A stretch of DNA of 64,000 nucleotides from Ceriagrion tenellum (lineage: Eukaryota > Arthropoda > Insecta > Odonata > Coenagrionidae): contig OY720636.1 in assembly GCA_963169105.1 (NCBI GenBank), positions 78,046,123-78,110,122 on the forward strand, given 5' to 3'. Position 1 is the stretch's first letter. Each line of letters begins with the position of its first letter. The position numbers and the translations under genes are program-made. A model generated the notes under the pieces. That model did no database searches. It was not told where the DNA came from and was given only the letters and a program-made list of their open reading frames with translations. This document shows positions 1-10,685 of this stretch, one piece after another.

Positions 1-1062
1 AGATAGATGCGAGGTCTTGTCTAAATTCCTTTGGTATGGCTGCCAGGGTCGTGTCTGCCTTGTAGCCCACAGGGGAACCCAGGTAGGTGTAAGCCTCCCC
101 TTCCTTCAGGGTCCTCATTTCCGCACCTTGGATGGTGAAGGTGGTTCCCTGCATTTTCTGTTTGCCCCTGCGGAAGTCAAGGTGAAGGCTCGCACATTTC
201 CTGGGTTTGAACCTGAGCCCACGCCAGTCCGAGGCGAGACTGGTAGCGTGCAGGGTGCTACGTAGCATGGCAGCTGATCGTGAAACGATCACCAAGTCGT
301 CAGCGTATGCTAACGCACACAGAGACGTCTCTCCGAACCGGTAGGCCGATACCGCGCGCTTGCTGAGGATGGTTTGCAGGAGTGGCTCTAGCGCGAGATT
401 GAACAGTACCGGCGAAAGAGGGTCTCCCTGACGGACGCCGCAGCGAAGGGGTATGCGTTCCGTGGTCTCTGAAGCCAGGCTTACCCTCGTGGTTGCACCA
501 TTATACAGCGAAGATATTATTTGTACAAGGTCATCGGGCACCGCCATGGATCGCAGAGTGCGGATAATATGATGGTGGGGGACAGAACCAAAGGCATCCG
601 CTAGGTCGAGCCAGGCGATCGCAATTTCTTTTGAGTTTCTCCGTGCGTCAGTTATTGCCTCTTGCAGGAGGAAATTGTGCCCTAAACAGCCCTCGGTTGC
701 GGGGATAAAGCCTTTCTGGATGGGGAAGTAGAGCCTCCTGCTTTTCAGAGCCCATGTGGAGATTATTTCGGCTAATATTCCGGAGAATAGCTTGGCCGTT
801 GTCGGCTGAAGGGAGATGGGTCTCCAGTTCCCCATATCGTTGACCTCGCCTCCTTTGTGGAGGAGGATCATTCTGGACACTTTCCATGAGTTGGGCGGTT
901 TTTTGTTCAGGATGCACCTGTTGAGGATACCGGCCAACACATTCCCGTCTGGGTCGACCTTGCGCCAGGCGCTGTATGGTATTCCTTCGGGCCCAGGAGC
1001 CGTGTCCTTGGACTGGCTCAGTCGGTAGAGTACCTCCTTGGCAGTGATCGGGTTCAGTGTTG
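1..1062 (-). CDS. R2-like non-LTR retrotransposon reverse transcriptase, partial (runs off left edge)
   Basis: On the minus strand one frame stays open for about 350 codons, from near 1062 to the first base of the window, with no start codon needed because the copy is 5'-truncated. Visible RT landmarks in order are APGPEG and LLHKGG (fingers), NWRPISLQPT, then LDLADAF (motif A), GVRQGDPLSP (motif B) and AYADDLVI at about 296-307 (motif C, catalytic aspartates present). The family reverse-transcribes its own RNA at a nicked chromosomal target. The motif spacing and the motif B wording fit the R2/NeSL-type group better than CR1 or RTE, but clade placement is inference. The thumb and endonuclease would lie to the left of the window. 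The absence of stops or frameshifts makes this the best-preserved protein frame here. At its 5' end the frame stops abruptly against AT-rich DNA near 1070, consistent with incomplete reverse transcription. Confidence 0.8.
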
Positions 1063-1069
1063 TATTTTG

Positions 1070-1595
1070 TTTGGTTATGAATAACGGACTTGAAGAACGA
1101 AAGAATTGGATTTGTTCAAAGTTGAATTTGTTATTTTGTTGATGTTATTAAATAACGGAGTGAAGAACGGAAAACAAAAAACAGCAAAAATATTTGAACA
1201 CATTTAACATTTTCAATTAACAAAAGAAACAAACTTTAACATTTTAAAAAGTTTTACAATAATATTTGGAGAAAATGTTGTAACATGTAAATTTTTGTGT
1301 AATATTTAACTCTTAATTCACATAAGGAATCAGAAAAAAGGTTCAATATTTTTTTGGGATAGCTGCCATTCTTTAACCATTTTTAAAAATATGTTACCCG
1401 ATAGGTAAAATATTTTCGAAATTACAAAGAATATACTATGGCAAGAATCGGGAGGAGATTCTCTGACGGTCAACGTAATCACCGGTTGAATACTTTTTAA
1501 AAAGTCGATGGAAAACATCGTTAAAATTCAAAGCTAGTGCGTCAGCCCGATAGAGCTAAGGTAATAGGGTAGAAGGGGAGGGGTAAGAAAAGAAC
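1070..1595. other. AT-rich spacer with a short direct repeat
   Basis: No gene is seen. Two similar short stretches, AATAACGGACTTGAAGAACG at about 1080 and a near copy at about 1151, form a direct repeat roughly 70 bases apart. The rest is A/T-rich DNA without a recognisable element. Confidence 0.5.
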
Positions 1596-2012
1596 CATCA
1601 ATCATTCACTGGTCATTCAATCCTAGGAACGGTTGACTGCAGCCCTCTACCCTTCCCTATCTAATGCTAGTTTCTTTAACTCCTGGTATCTTTTCCTCTG
1701 CACTTTCCTCTTTATTTGGTCCATGGACATATTCCTGGATCTTCCTCTCGGGACTTTTTCCTCTATTTTGCCTTCAATTATGTTCCGCACAAATCTATTG
1801 TGTCTCAAGGTGTGTCCAATCAATCTTGTTCTTCTTTTCTGTATGGTCCTTTCCTCTTCTACTCCTCTGTACGCTTCATCATTTCTTATTTTGTCCGTCC
1901 ATTTTATCTTCAGCGTCTTCCTCCAGCGCCAGGTTTTCAAGGCTTCTATTCTTTTCTGGTCAGCTTTTCCAATGGTCCATGCTTCCGATCCGTAGAGTCC
2001 TACCCTCACAAC
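1596..2012 (-). pseudogene. RTE-like LINE, C-terminal fragment (family A)
   Basis: The minus strand encodes the post-RT tail of a non-LTR retrotransposon polyprotein. It shows YGSEAWTIGKADQKRIEALK, a tryptophan-rich WRWRKTLKIKW, RRTRLIGHTLRHN, then NIIEGKIEEKVPRGRSRN and MDQIKRKVQ. These are the usual landmarks of the domain following the RT in RTE-like LINEs annotated as endonuclease-reverse transcriptase. About 120 codons are open here, and the RT palm and endonuclease are missing, so the copy is dead. Family A recurs at 35.4-36.5, 39.1-39.4, 47.2-47.5, 53.9-54.2 and 63.3-64.0 kb. The 3' end is a short tail with ATGATG-like repeats near 1600, as seen in other copies. The clade name is inferred from motif wording only. 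Confidence 0.75.
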
Positions 2013-2830
2013 ACCTCAATAAATATATATGAGGAGAATGCATCGTCGAGAAGTAAACGCATTCCGATTTCATAGGAACTATCGATTGAAAACATGGTGA
2101 GGACCGTCGTGCGCGCGCAGGCCATGTTGTTTATAAACAATCGCTTCCGCGTGACGCCTCGCTCGGAGCGGAAGACAAGAGGCCAACGGCAGAGTCTCGC
2201 GTTACTCGCGCCCCGGAACGGAACTCTCCATTAGAGACCATATGTCCACTCACCCTCTCTCCCTCTCATGCGTTAATGACTCGGCGGTATTTTGATGCGG
2301 ATTGAAAGGAAGAGGAAAAAAAGAAAATTGAAACCGCTTCGCCAGACGCAAGGTCGCTTGAAGGTCGGAATGGACTCCGTTTAGAGAAGGAGAAGGGGGG
2401 ATAGCGGAGTGGGGAAGCGAATGGTGTCGGAAGGGGGAAGCTGTTGTGACGGGAGAACGTAATTAAACTCGCGAAAGCACGCGGCTGGAGTCTCGACGTT
2501 GCGTTTTGTGAATGACTTCAAGAAATGACATAATCCGCCTTGCTCGTGGTTTCCAGTTCTGATTCAAAGTATGTGTTGACGACTCACATCGATGACTTTC
2601 AATGGGTGATGACTATAACTTGTTAAGCATCGATTATTCGATTCATCGCAATGTAGTCTTCAGATTTTCGATTAATAATGTCAGCTTTAAAATGATTTGA
2701 ACATAATCATTGACCAAGATTCCACCTGTTTTGTCATGTACCGTATGATGGCTCTGTGAGCTGAATCGCGTCGTACTCACTAAAATACCCTGTGGAAAAG
2801 GGCAATTGTTGTTTCTGTTATAATATATCA
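2013..2830. other. Unassigned stretch, partly GC-rich
   Basis: 2100-2480 is richer in G, C and CpG than its surroundings and contains a GCGCGCGCAG run and purine-rich tracts. No open frame, splice pattern or RNA fold convinced me. It could be unique host DNA, for example a regulatory or first-exon region, or an old unrecognised repeat. Near 2700 a short stretch (ACCAAGATTCCACCTG) resembles the dispersed repeat that follows. Confidence 0.3.
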
Positions 2831-2839
2831 GGTTTAAAA

Positions 2840-3490
2840 ACGGATTTACACATAGAAGTTGATTACTATGGAAGTGGCGAGTGTAGCGATATCTCGAATC
2901 GTATCGTCACTCGCAGGAAAGCGTTATGGTTTGATATACGTTCCGGTTTTTTTTCCAAACAAATGGATTACGGAAGTAAACAATGATTATGGTAATTACG
3001 AAAATCGCCCAAGTTTGGCAATAATGGTTTTTTTATCGTTGATTGAGTACCATAGGCATTCGCGGGTTTAAGGAATTTTTAAAAATTACGATAATTTTGC
3101 ATTATCACGTCAAAGCAAGTGTGTAAATTGCGACAAAAATAATTATTATCTAATAAGAGATAAGTCATAGCCTGAGGGGCTCTTTAACATTTAAAGTATT
3201 AAGTACAAATAAATATTTACATAATCAAGAATGAGTCCTCCTACTACTAATTTATTCGTTGTTTACATTTCAAATCTCCGTAAGCTGTCATTTGACCAAG
3301 ATTCCACCGGATTCGATGTAATTTCATCGAAGAATCGATATCCTACTTGCCGGCAAAATAGAAACCAGTCTATTACCTCCACTGTCGACCCCGACTGCCA
3401 TGGAAGTGCGTGCTTACACATCGAAGTGTCGCTTGCAAGCGAATTCCTAGGCTACATCATTGAAGAGACTTCCATAAGTAAACTCGCCAT
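2840..3490 (+). repeat. Dispersed noncoding repeat (family X), fullest copy
   Basis: Blocks of this stretch recur elsewhere. The part around 2870-3075 (GTGTAGCGATATCTCGAATC, then CATAGGCATTCGCGGGTTTA) matches 36,940-37,190, and its end also appears at about 26,010-26,040. The part around 3130-3370 (TAAGAGATAAGTCATA, then ATGAGTCCTCCTACTA and ACCAAGATTCCACCG) matches 27,047-27,287 and 34,540-34,770. The last part resembles short segments near 28,140-28,240 (TGCTTACACATCGAAGT). Small open frames starting at ATGAGTCC are not conserved between copies and contain stops in the 34.6 kb copy, so I treat the family as noncoding, possibly a MITE or a degraded DNA transposon. No terminal repeat was found to settle the class. 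Confidence 0.6.
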
Positions 3491-3584
3491 ATTAAATACA
3501 TAGGTACATACCCATCACGCCGTTCCCTTCCGGGGTAGGCACAGTCAAAATGTTTCACTCATTAATACATAATTGTACACCTAA

Positions 3585-4535
3585 CTCTGCTTCAATAATT
3601 TCCTCCATACTGACCTATCCTTGCAAACCTCTTTTGCATCATTTACCCTCATACACTGTTTCATACACGCCCTCCTATTTTTAAGAATCCTCATATTCCT
3701 CCTCCTAAGAATTTCCTCAACCACATTCAACCACAACTTTCTCGGCCTACCTCTACCTCTCACACCATTCATTCTACTCTTATATATCTGTTTCGTTATT
3801 CGACTCTCATCCATTCTCTCAATATCGCCAAACCAACGAAGCACACTCCTTTCATACACGTCCATTACTGGAGCATTTAACCCACATTCATTCATGACCC
3901 ATTCATCCCTGACCCTATCCATCTTACTTTTGCCGCAAATACTCCTCAGAAAACTCATATTCACGGCGTTTAGTCTACTCTTATGTCCATCCTGACATAC
4001 CCATGTTTCACTACCATATAGCTAAGTGGGAAGAAGTACACTTTGGTACACAGCAATTTTCGCTTCCTTAGACAAGCACTCATTCCTTGATATGCTCCAC
4101 ATGCTACCTACCATTTTCCTTCCAGCATTCGTATATCTCTTTATCTCCTCATCTATTCTTCCATCTTTCGCATACATTTTACGTAAGTACACAAAATCAT
4201 CCACCTGTTCAATTACTTCACCATTCGCCCTCATCATACTGTTATTTTCCCCGTTCTCCTTATCAAAAACTACTACTTTAGTCTTGCAGGCATTTACCTT
4301 CAAATCCATTCTCTCCGTTGATTCACAAAACTAATCTAGGAGCTTCTGTAATCCCTGTTGACTGTCTGAGATCAAAACAGCATCATCCGCATATAGAAGA
4401 ACTCGCACGTTTACATTTCCAATCAAAACACCGTCGTTTTCACTACATGCGTCTCTAACACATTTATCCATAAATATATTAAGCAGCCATGGAGACATTA
4501 CGCATCCTTGCTTTACACTCCGATTTATTACAAAT
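3585..4535 (-). pseudogene. RTE-like LINE fragment with RT motif C to C-terminus (family B)
   Basis: Read on the minus strand from about 4535, the copy begins in the RT palm with GCVMSPWLLNIFMD, then LLYADDAVLISDS at about 4370-4400 (motif C). It continues through KVNACKTKVVVF and the thumb-like FVYLRKMYAKDGRIDEEIKR, then LYGSETWVC and the tail VLRWFGDIERMDE and GVRGRGRPRKLWLN. In-frame TAG codons occur near 4333 and 4022, so it is not functional. The 5' half of the protein, with endonuclease and RT fingers, is absent, as expected for a 5'-truncated insertion. The right end abuts AT-rich DNA around 4540. Motif wording differs from family A, so this is a separate LINE family. Confidence 0.8.
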
Positions 4536-4539
4536 TAAT

Positions 4540-4874
4540 AAATAAATAATTTTCGATATCGGACTAAAAAGCTTATTTCAACACTAAAGAGGGAATATTT
4601 ATAATTTCTTACTCTTTCAACTCTTAACCATCGTCGAAAATACAGTACTTTCAAGCAGAAATTATAAATATATCCAAAGTCAATGGATATTCATTGATTT
4701 CTATAATACATTGCACTACTAATACAAGGTAAGACGTTCCCGAGACCCAAGGAGTCCGTGCTGCGCATGACATGGTCCAAATTACACGAACAGACGTCGA
4801 CGCGTGAGTTCAAATGGGAAACATCGGTTAAAGCTGCGAGAAATAAGTTCTTAGCAGCGATAGAATGGAATCAA

Positions 4875-4875
<1 letters not shown>
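4540..4875. other. Unassigned spacer
   Basis: A/T-rich DNA with no open frame above about 60 codons, no recognised repeat and no RNA gene. It leads into the TA microsatellite. Confidence 0.4.
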
Positions 4876-4926
<51 letters not shown>

Positions 4927-5046
4927 TATAAAAAAAATATATATATATATATAAAATATATATATATATATATATATAAAATATATCTATATATATATAT
5001 AAAATATATCTATATATATATATATAAAACATATATATATATCTGT
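4876..5046. repeat. TA microsatellite, interrupted
   Basis: Long alternating TA runs broken by short A-tracts (TATAAAATATATCTATATAT). It lies immediately left of a 57-base sequence that is repeated at 5522, and a second TA array follows that second copy. The arrays give long but meaningless open frames of alternating I and Y. Confidence 0.95.
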
Positions 5047-5047
5047 A

Positions 5048-5577
5048 TAAATATTTATGTGAGTATTTGCCGCTGTGCGGTCTGAGTGAATGAGTGAACG
5101 ATTGTATGCCCTGAACGGGTCATTTCCTACTTGGGTTAGCGTACCCCGAAACGCCTGTTCTATATCTTTCACCACTGTCTGTGTGCTTGAGTTATTCTTT
5201 CATTTCGCCTTCTGTGTATGTCATTCTCTCCTTGCCGGTGGGTGAAAAGCTGCCCGCGCGCCATCTTCTGGCCGCTCTCATGGGTCATGCCTTGGGGAGT
5301 GTTTGTTCATATAAACCCCCGCCGATTCCAGTGGTTTCTTTGTAGACTGGGTAGCTCGGTGGTCTGAGTAGTGGACGCGACATCCGAAGGTCCGTGGTTC
5401 GATTCCCGGTCCAGTCGAATTTTTTCTGCTTGGAATCGGCCATCTTTACATCTTCACACCACCACTGTGTTCGTTCATTTTATGTGTTCCTATCCACTTT
5501 CTTTCTACCTTTCTGAAAAAAAATATTTATGTGAGTATTTGCCGCTGTGCGGTCTGAGTGAATGAGTGAACGATTAT
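5048..5577. repeat. Direct repeat pair enclosing a tRNA-related SINE
   Basis: About 57 bases beginning ATATTTATGTGAGTATTTGC at 5048-5105 recur at 5522-5577 with few differences. Both copies lead toward TA-rich DNA. The enclosed 416 bases contain the tRNA-like head at 5346. Either a ~474-base unit was tandemly duplicated and partly lost, or an insertion produced an unusually long target duplication. The first is more likely, because a 57-base target duplication would be very long for a SINE. Confidence 0.7.
5346..5521 (+). mobile_element. tRNA-derived SINE
   Basis: The segment starts GACTGGGTAGCTCGGTGG, which matches an A box, and about 45 bases later has GTGGTTCGATTCCC, which matches a B box. 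The ends GACTGG and CCAGTC can pair as an acceptor stem and GCTC/GAGT can pair as a D stem. The anticodon and T stems are poor, so it is a tRNA-derived SINE head and not a working tRNA. The body runs through ATGTGTTCCTATCCACTTTC to an A-rich tail. That body sequence recurs alone near 5891-5915, suggesting a second truncated copy. Transcription by Pol III from the internal promoter is the family norm; activity is unknown. Confidence 0.65.
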
Positions 5578-5579
5578 AT

Positions 5580-5602
5580 ATATATTTATATATATATACA
5601 AA

Positions 5603-5689
<87 letters not shown>
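5580..5689. repeat. TA microsatellite
   Basis: A nearly pure TA array of about 100 bases with one short interruption at the left. Replication slippage explains it. Open frames through it on both strands are artefacts. Confidence 0.95.
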
Positions 5690-5690
<1 letters not shown>

Positions 5691-5879
5691 AACGTTAGAA
5701 GTTAAGAACAATATTTTTTTCGATATAATTTGTAAATTTGTATTTTGAGAATAAATAACATCAAACAATAAGTGAAAAGAATTCGAAGTAACTAATAGAT
5801 TTAATGTAGTCAGTAAAAGTTTGCATGCGTGTAACTTGGTACCAACTTCAAGTATAATATCCATTCATGTCTTCAGATA

Positions 5880-6470
5880 TTATATCCGTCCCATTATGTG
5901 TTCCTATCCACTTTCTGCCTCTCTCTGATAGGAAAATCGGGGTTAACAAAGATGCCTGACTAGCCACTCTCAGAACCTCTAGCAATCGCCACCATACCAA
6001 GCGTCACCTCCATCCATACCCTAAATGCTGGGGAAATAATTGACCAGAATTTTCTTCCTCGTTGGTTGAGTTTCAACGGAGGACGCCTACTGTAAGTCGC
6101 TGATGATAATTAATTCCATCTGATACGACGAGGAGACGCTCAGGTTTTCGAAAGTGATTACATTGAATACATTTGCCGATCGTTCGACTCGGAATGGCGT
6201 ACGTTGGGTGCATAAACAGCTTGGTTTATTGAATATTCCGGGTTTCGCCGTGGGGGGTCGCGGCATATGAGGAAAGCTCCGAAATTTCAATTTGGCGGAC
6301 TATGGGAGGAGTTTGAGGGTCTCATTTGATTCGCATTGGATGTGGAAACATGTTTCGCGACCTCTCTTGTGGTATTTGACCTAAGACGTCAACCGAGATC
6401 TCTTCTTTGTTCCCGACTGTCTTGTTTGCTGTCTTGGGGTTGATAGAAAAATTTGTAAGCCCTCGATGAA
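5880..6470. other. Spacer with a SINE-tail remnant
   Basis: 5890-5915 repeats the body sequence of the SINE at 5346. The remainder has no recognisable gene or element on either strand. Confidence 0.4.
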
Positions 6471-6482
6471 TCTCATCCTGTG

Positions 6483-6790
6483 CTGAAATAAAAGAGAGAA
6501 AATCTGCAAAAGCCGTAAACAAATGGCACCCTTCATCAGCAAACACCAAATTTACTGTGTTGGTATGCTGGGAAAACCACAGCAGAGACCAACCACAGCC
6601 TCTCAACCAAGAATACCCCCCTGTGTTGGTTTACGGGAATGTATGGTCTCTGCTGTGGTTTTCCCAGCATACCAACACAGTAAATTTGGTGTTGGTTGAC
6701 GAAGGGCGCTATTTGTTTACGGCTTTTGGAGATTTTCTGTCTTTTATTTCATTGTATAGCCGTAAGAAGCTCACCCCATCTTCGTGATGG
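6483..6790. mobile_element. Hairpin MITE (foldback), family M1
   Basis: 6485-6583 and 6642-6752 are inverted copies: GTGTTGGTATGCTGGGAAAA on the left faces its reverse complement on the right, around a loop of about 58 bases. The right end continues into TAGCCGTAAGAAGCTCACCC. A related copy is spread over 22,705-22,905 and 23,258-23,325 with the same blocks in the same order. No coding capacity is seen, so it would depend on a transposase supplied elsewhere. The superfamily is not evident because target duplications could not be identified. Confidence 0.8.
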
Positions 6791-6794
6791 CTTT

Positions 6795-7145
6795 TCATCC
6801 TGTGCTGTTCGAAAAATTTCATACGAATGAAAAGCTGTTATGGAAGACTTTCGCAAAATTTCTTTCTGACGCCATTTCCTCTTAAAATCCGATTTTTTGA
6901 TTGCATGCATGCGTGGAACATACTTAAGTTACCTTTAAGATTGAGATAATCCACAAAAAATGCTCTTTTAATGAACCTTCGGCCTAACGTACTGATTTCT
7001 TCTATGATTCTATGTTACTAAGGCATATTTTTGCGTTTAGGAACATTAATCGTTCCTTGAAAACCTGGTAAATACAATCATGGTTGTTTTATAATTATTT
7101 CAGGTTCAAAGTGAAGGGAACACTTTTTGTTAGTTTTTCGCCAAA
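6795..7145. other. Unassigned A/T-rich stretch
   Basis: No gene or repeat recognised. Near 7097-7105 a pyrimidine-poor ATTATTTCAG could act as a splice acceptor before the small frame at 7146, but nothing upstream confirms an intron. Confidence 0.3.
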
Positions 7146-7280
7146 ATGACTGAAAATTTTACTGAATTAAAAATAGATATTCCTCCTTTTGATGCTAATT
7201 TATGGCTGCCGGGATATCCAAGTCTTCATGATTTTTTAGGAAAAGTCAGGGAAGATTGCGATTGGCTTAACATAATTTAG
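7146..7280 (+). CDS. Small open frame, 44 codons, hypothetical
   Basis: An ATG in a good context (GCCAAAATGA) starts 44 codons ending at TAG. The product begins MTENFTELKIDIPPFD and contains LWLPGYPSLHDFLGKV. Its composition looks more like a protein than translated AT-rich noise, with acidic and aliphatic residues alternating and a proline-rich turn. A candidate splice acceptor (TTATTTCAG) lies about 40 bases upstream, so it could be a terminal exon of a host gene or transposon. I do not recognise the family. Chance is a real alternative at this length. Confidence 0.18.
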   Translation: MTENFTELKIDIPPFDANLWLPGYPSLHDFLGKVREDCDWLNII

Positions 7281-9460
7281 GACACTCGTCATACTGGATA
7301 AAAACTATGGACGGATGGCTGTTGTATTTTACTAGATCAACCATTTTTTAATCGACAATTTCGTTTGCTTTGCTGCCACTTGGAAATATACATTCTTGGC
7401 ACCTCTTGAGCCCTGCTAGTGGCCACGAGTAATCGCCCCAGCCATATTTTCTGTGTTCGGTCCTCAACCAACCTATGGAGCGAGGAAAAAAGACTTCATT
7501 CAGTTTATCCGATAAAGTAATACTCATATCAAATGAAAGGAAGTTATATTTTATTGGTGTTGCTAATCGTATCGTTTTCTTTGTCACAGTCATTAAAATC
7601 GTTGCTACATCACTGCAGGGATCATCAATTTTTGAAATCATGACAATTATATTCATTATTGCCTACACTTGATTGTTACGTCACAGACAGGGTACGCATG
7701 CGTGGTAAATTTTACATCTCAGTGCCTCTCCTTACGTGCTTTTGCTGTGAAATCCTAGGTCATTCGAAGGCTAGGTACTCCAAATAGAAAATATTGCCTA
7801 CATAGCTGGTGCGAGGCGTGTTAAATCTAATATAGGAAGTCGCATGGTTAGACCCCGAAATGCCTTGGTTAAAGAGTCATCATTTCTGGCTAAAATCATT
7901 TGCCTCTCTGGATGATTTAATTCAAATGAGCGCCGGGGTCCGAGAAATGCTCCATCTTCGTATGAGGACCGAATTAATGAGTGGCAGGGACATGAATATA
8001 CATAATGGATTCAAATGTTTGGAATCGTTGCCTAGGCAACGTGTAGCCTAAATGTCCGCATTGAGTTCACCCAGTCCTTGGCGCTACTTAGAAAAAAGTC
8101 TTCTCAGTCAACTCGTAAATGGCCGTTGTTGATTGCTGTTAACGTGAGACTGGTGGATATTCAATAACGATCGAGGAGATATGAACGACTTGATGCTGTG
8201 AATAATAGCTGGCTATTTTTTTTAGACCTAACAGTTACTTTGTAAATGCTAGAGAGGAAATATCTACTACTGGAAGTGTGTAAGAGGCATATGAAACTTC
8301 CATCGTGAGCAGGCGCCGATGGTTGCCAGACTCTGATTCTAATTTGAATGCATTAGGCCCATTCGGCTTAATTGAAGAATTTAGAATGCCTCGTTTTAAC
8401 AGAACTTGCTTCGTACCAGGCTGCAAAACATGGTATGCGTCTACGAGGACCCTAAATAGGAGAACGGACGATATTCAAAAAGTGTGTAATCACATCCCGT
8501 GTATGGTATTACGTTTTTATCCACTGAATTATGATTACTGTTAAGTAAAACCGGTGAGACGTGTTTATTTACTATCTGTCGACTGTATTTACATTTGAAC
8601 TGCCGTATTTCATCACTAGGCGGCGCCAAAATCCACAAAGTTGGTTGTTTACGGAATTCTAGGCAGCAGTTTTGGCAATGAGTCAACAATCCATATGTAT
8701 ATTCATGGGCAGGGAACTGAGAAAACTGCCTATCATCCCTTTCTTTTAGCAAATGCTGTACAGGAAAGTGGCTTATTATTTTGGATTTATTGACAATGTT
8801 CTCTTACCATGGCAGTGCTTTTATTAATGATGTTATCGCGAAAAAAGGACCGTACTCTGAAAAACCACGAAACTTATCGTGTTAGACGTCACAGCACAAC
8901 GATCGGCTTATTTCTGCCCGACAAGCGAGGTGTAGTGCAGGAAGTTCGTGCGTCCTATATTGTGTTCATGCTTGAAGTTTGGTGGCGTAAAAAAGTGAGT
9001 CGGGTGGCGAAACGCTTACGTCTTTTGTTAAAAGGTTAGTAGACATATTTGCGACAGGTACTTGTAAGTGATGTTGCTTTCGAGTAGTTCATCTGCTTCT
9101 CTTTTTGGGAGCATAAAACTAGGTCGCGGTTTCAATGCAGAGATTAACCAAGAAAGGCTTAAAATGATCAAACTCAATTACAGATTTAGAACACGAACGA
9201 ACCAATGATTTTTCACCTGGGGATCTTCTGATGCGATATCTTGAAGGAAAGTGCGCGAACATTATCGCCTCTATTTTGACTGGGAACAGCGCCATTCGGC
9301 CGGCCATGCCTCACGCACAGCCAGTTGGGAGGTCTTGGACGAAATTATTGCTAAAGCACCGTATAGACTGAAATTGGAGGTTTATCACTTAATACGGAAT
9401 TTCACGGTTGTTCGTAATCCTTTTATTGTTGTATTCCAATGGGGTTGGAAGTTGGGGAAT
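7281..9460. other. Mostly unrecognised sequence
   Basis: No RT, transposase, tRNA-like or inverted-repeat signature was found. A minus-strand frame at 7348-7656 (about 100 codons) and a plus-strand frame at 9251-9580 are open but have no known motif and no second copy in the window. This may be single-copy host intergenic DNA. Confidence 0.35.
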
Positions 9461-10298
9461 GGGACACTTCGGCGCCATCTCGGCGCAGGGCCGTCTGGGC
9501 GCAGGGACGTTTCGGCGCAGATCGTTTTGGCGCGCATTCTCCTTTCGAAATATTGTGTATTTTCTATACATTGCTTATGATTCTGGATAGATCTCAAAAT
9601 CCATTCGACAACCAAATTTCTACTCTCATGACTACATCAGCGTCCGAGCCCAAAATGACATGGGGAAAATCGACTTAAATTTTATATTACGGCTATTAAC
9701 GATCTGGAAATGGAATCTCTTGGATACGACTGACAGGTTACTTGCGAGAGCATTCAGGGTATCGTGTTGATGTAGATGTAATGCCTGTATCCTCATCTTC
9801 AGCCTGGTACTTAAGGCCGCTGCGATGGTTTTGTTGGCGCTACTGACCTCTCGCAAAAACTAGGATGGAACCCGCTTTGAGACCATCGATTAAATTAAGC
9901 GTAATATTTAATGGAAATTAAACGAAAGCTACGAAAAAATGCCGTTATGACAGTCTCGTTCGTTTCGCTTACCTTAAGCATCAATGGGATGGGATGGGAA
10001 TCGCTTTCAGACCAACGATTGAAAATTAGAGAATCGTTCATTATTTCTTTCAGACGAAGTTATTTGCTTGTTACGAACTCCAGCATTCTACGGTATATCA
10101 CATCATGAGGATATGTTAGGGAAACAGACTGCGGTAGAGACGGGTTAAAAATGCCTTGGCAATCTCGGCGCGGCCTGCGCCGACACGGACTATGCCGAGA
10201 CGGACTGCGCCGAGACGGACTGCGCTGAGACGGCCTGCGCCGAAACATCCCTGCGCCGAGACGGCCCTGCGCCGAGACGGCTTTCGCTGAGGTGTCCT
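9461..10298. mobile_element. Foldback-like element with minisatellite terminal inverted repeats
   Basis: The left end (9461-9541) reads GGGACACTTCGGCGCC, then CTCGGCGCAGGGCCGTCT and further GGCGCAG units. The right end (10,165-10,298) is the inverted equivalent: seven or so units of about 15 bases of the type CGAGACGGNCTGCGC, closing with GAGGTGTCC. Read on the minus strand, the right end starts GGACACCTCAGCG and then has the same order of units as the left. Tandem-repeat terminal arms around a unique middle are the hallmark of foldback (FB) elements. The 620-base middle is A/T-rich with no transposase. The GC content of the arms is far above that of the neighbourhood. Confidence 0.7.
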
Positions 10299-10685
10299 AG
10301 ACCCTGAAAGTTACATATAGGTTTCGCAGTCAGTTCGATCCTTCATAGTGGAAATGGTTGTAGCCTTGGCTCGGTGGAAGTTATCCCTCACGGAAAAACG
10401 AAATGATTTTGTCGACTCCACAGGTGAGAATTTACTATTACGACCCTATTTTCGACATTTTGTGGAGTTTATACCTTGGGACCGGGTTTCGACACCTGAA
10501 GACCTGAACATGACACAAAGTGTCGGAACGCGGATCGTGGCAATTAATTCTCACAATTGAAGTAACGATGTTATTATATTTACCCATCATTTGTTCAAAG
10601 TTAAATGGGTGCGCTATGGTTAGGGATGCAAATTCGATTTTACAAAATTGCGATAAAAAATTCAGTCGTCGCCTTTTCGATGTTT
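10299..10685. other. Spacer with a Penelope-type repeat scrap
   Basis: Around 10,478-10,503 the sequence GGGACCGGGTTTCGACACCT matches the conserved GAAACCCGGGTC block of the Penelope-like repeats at 26.4, 27.0, 29.1, 29.3 and 41.4 kb, but the CTGANGA half is lost. Nothing else is recognised. Confidence 0.4.

Noticed and set aside
2100..2480. CpG-island promoter of a host gene
   Set aside because: The composition fits, but no exon, splice site or conserved frame follows within the window.
5346..5420. tRNA gene
   Set aside because: The A and B boxes and acceptor ends are present, but the anticodon and T stems do not pair and a SINE body follows. The same reasoning applies to 17,540, 39,500, 39,780, 40,210 and 62,160.
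5566..5864. Open frames of about 60 and 86 codons of alternating Ile and Tyr
   Set aside because: They are translations of a TA microsatellite and have no biological support.
8305..9615. Several overlapping frames on both strands
   Set aside because: All are short, mutually overlapping and without motifs or repeated copies; chance is the better explanation.
10165..10283. CRISPR-like array
   Set aside because: Units are ~15 bases without unique spacers and recur inverted at 9461; this is a eukaryotic minisatellite arm.
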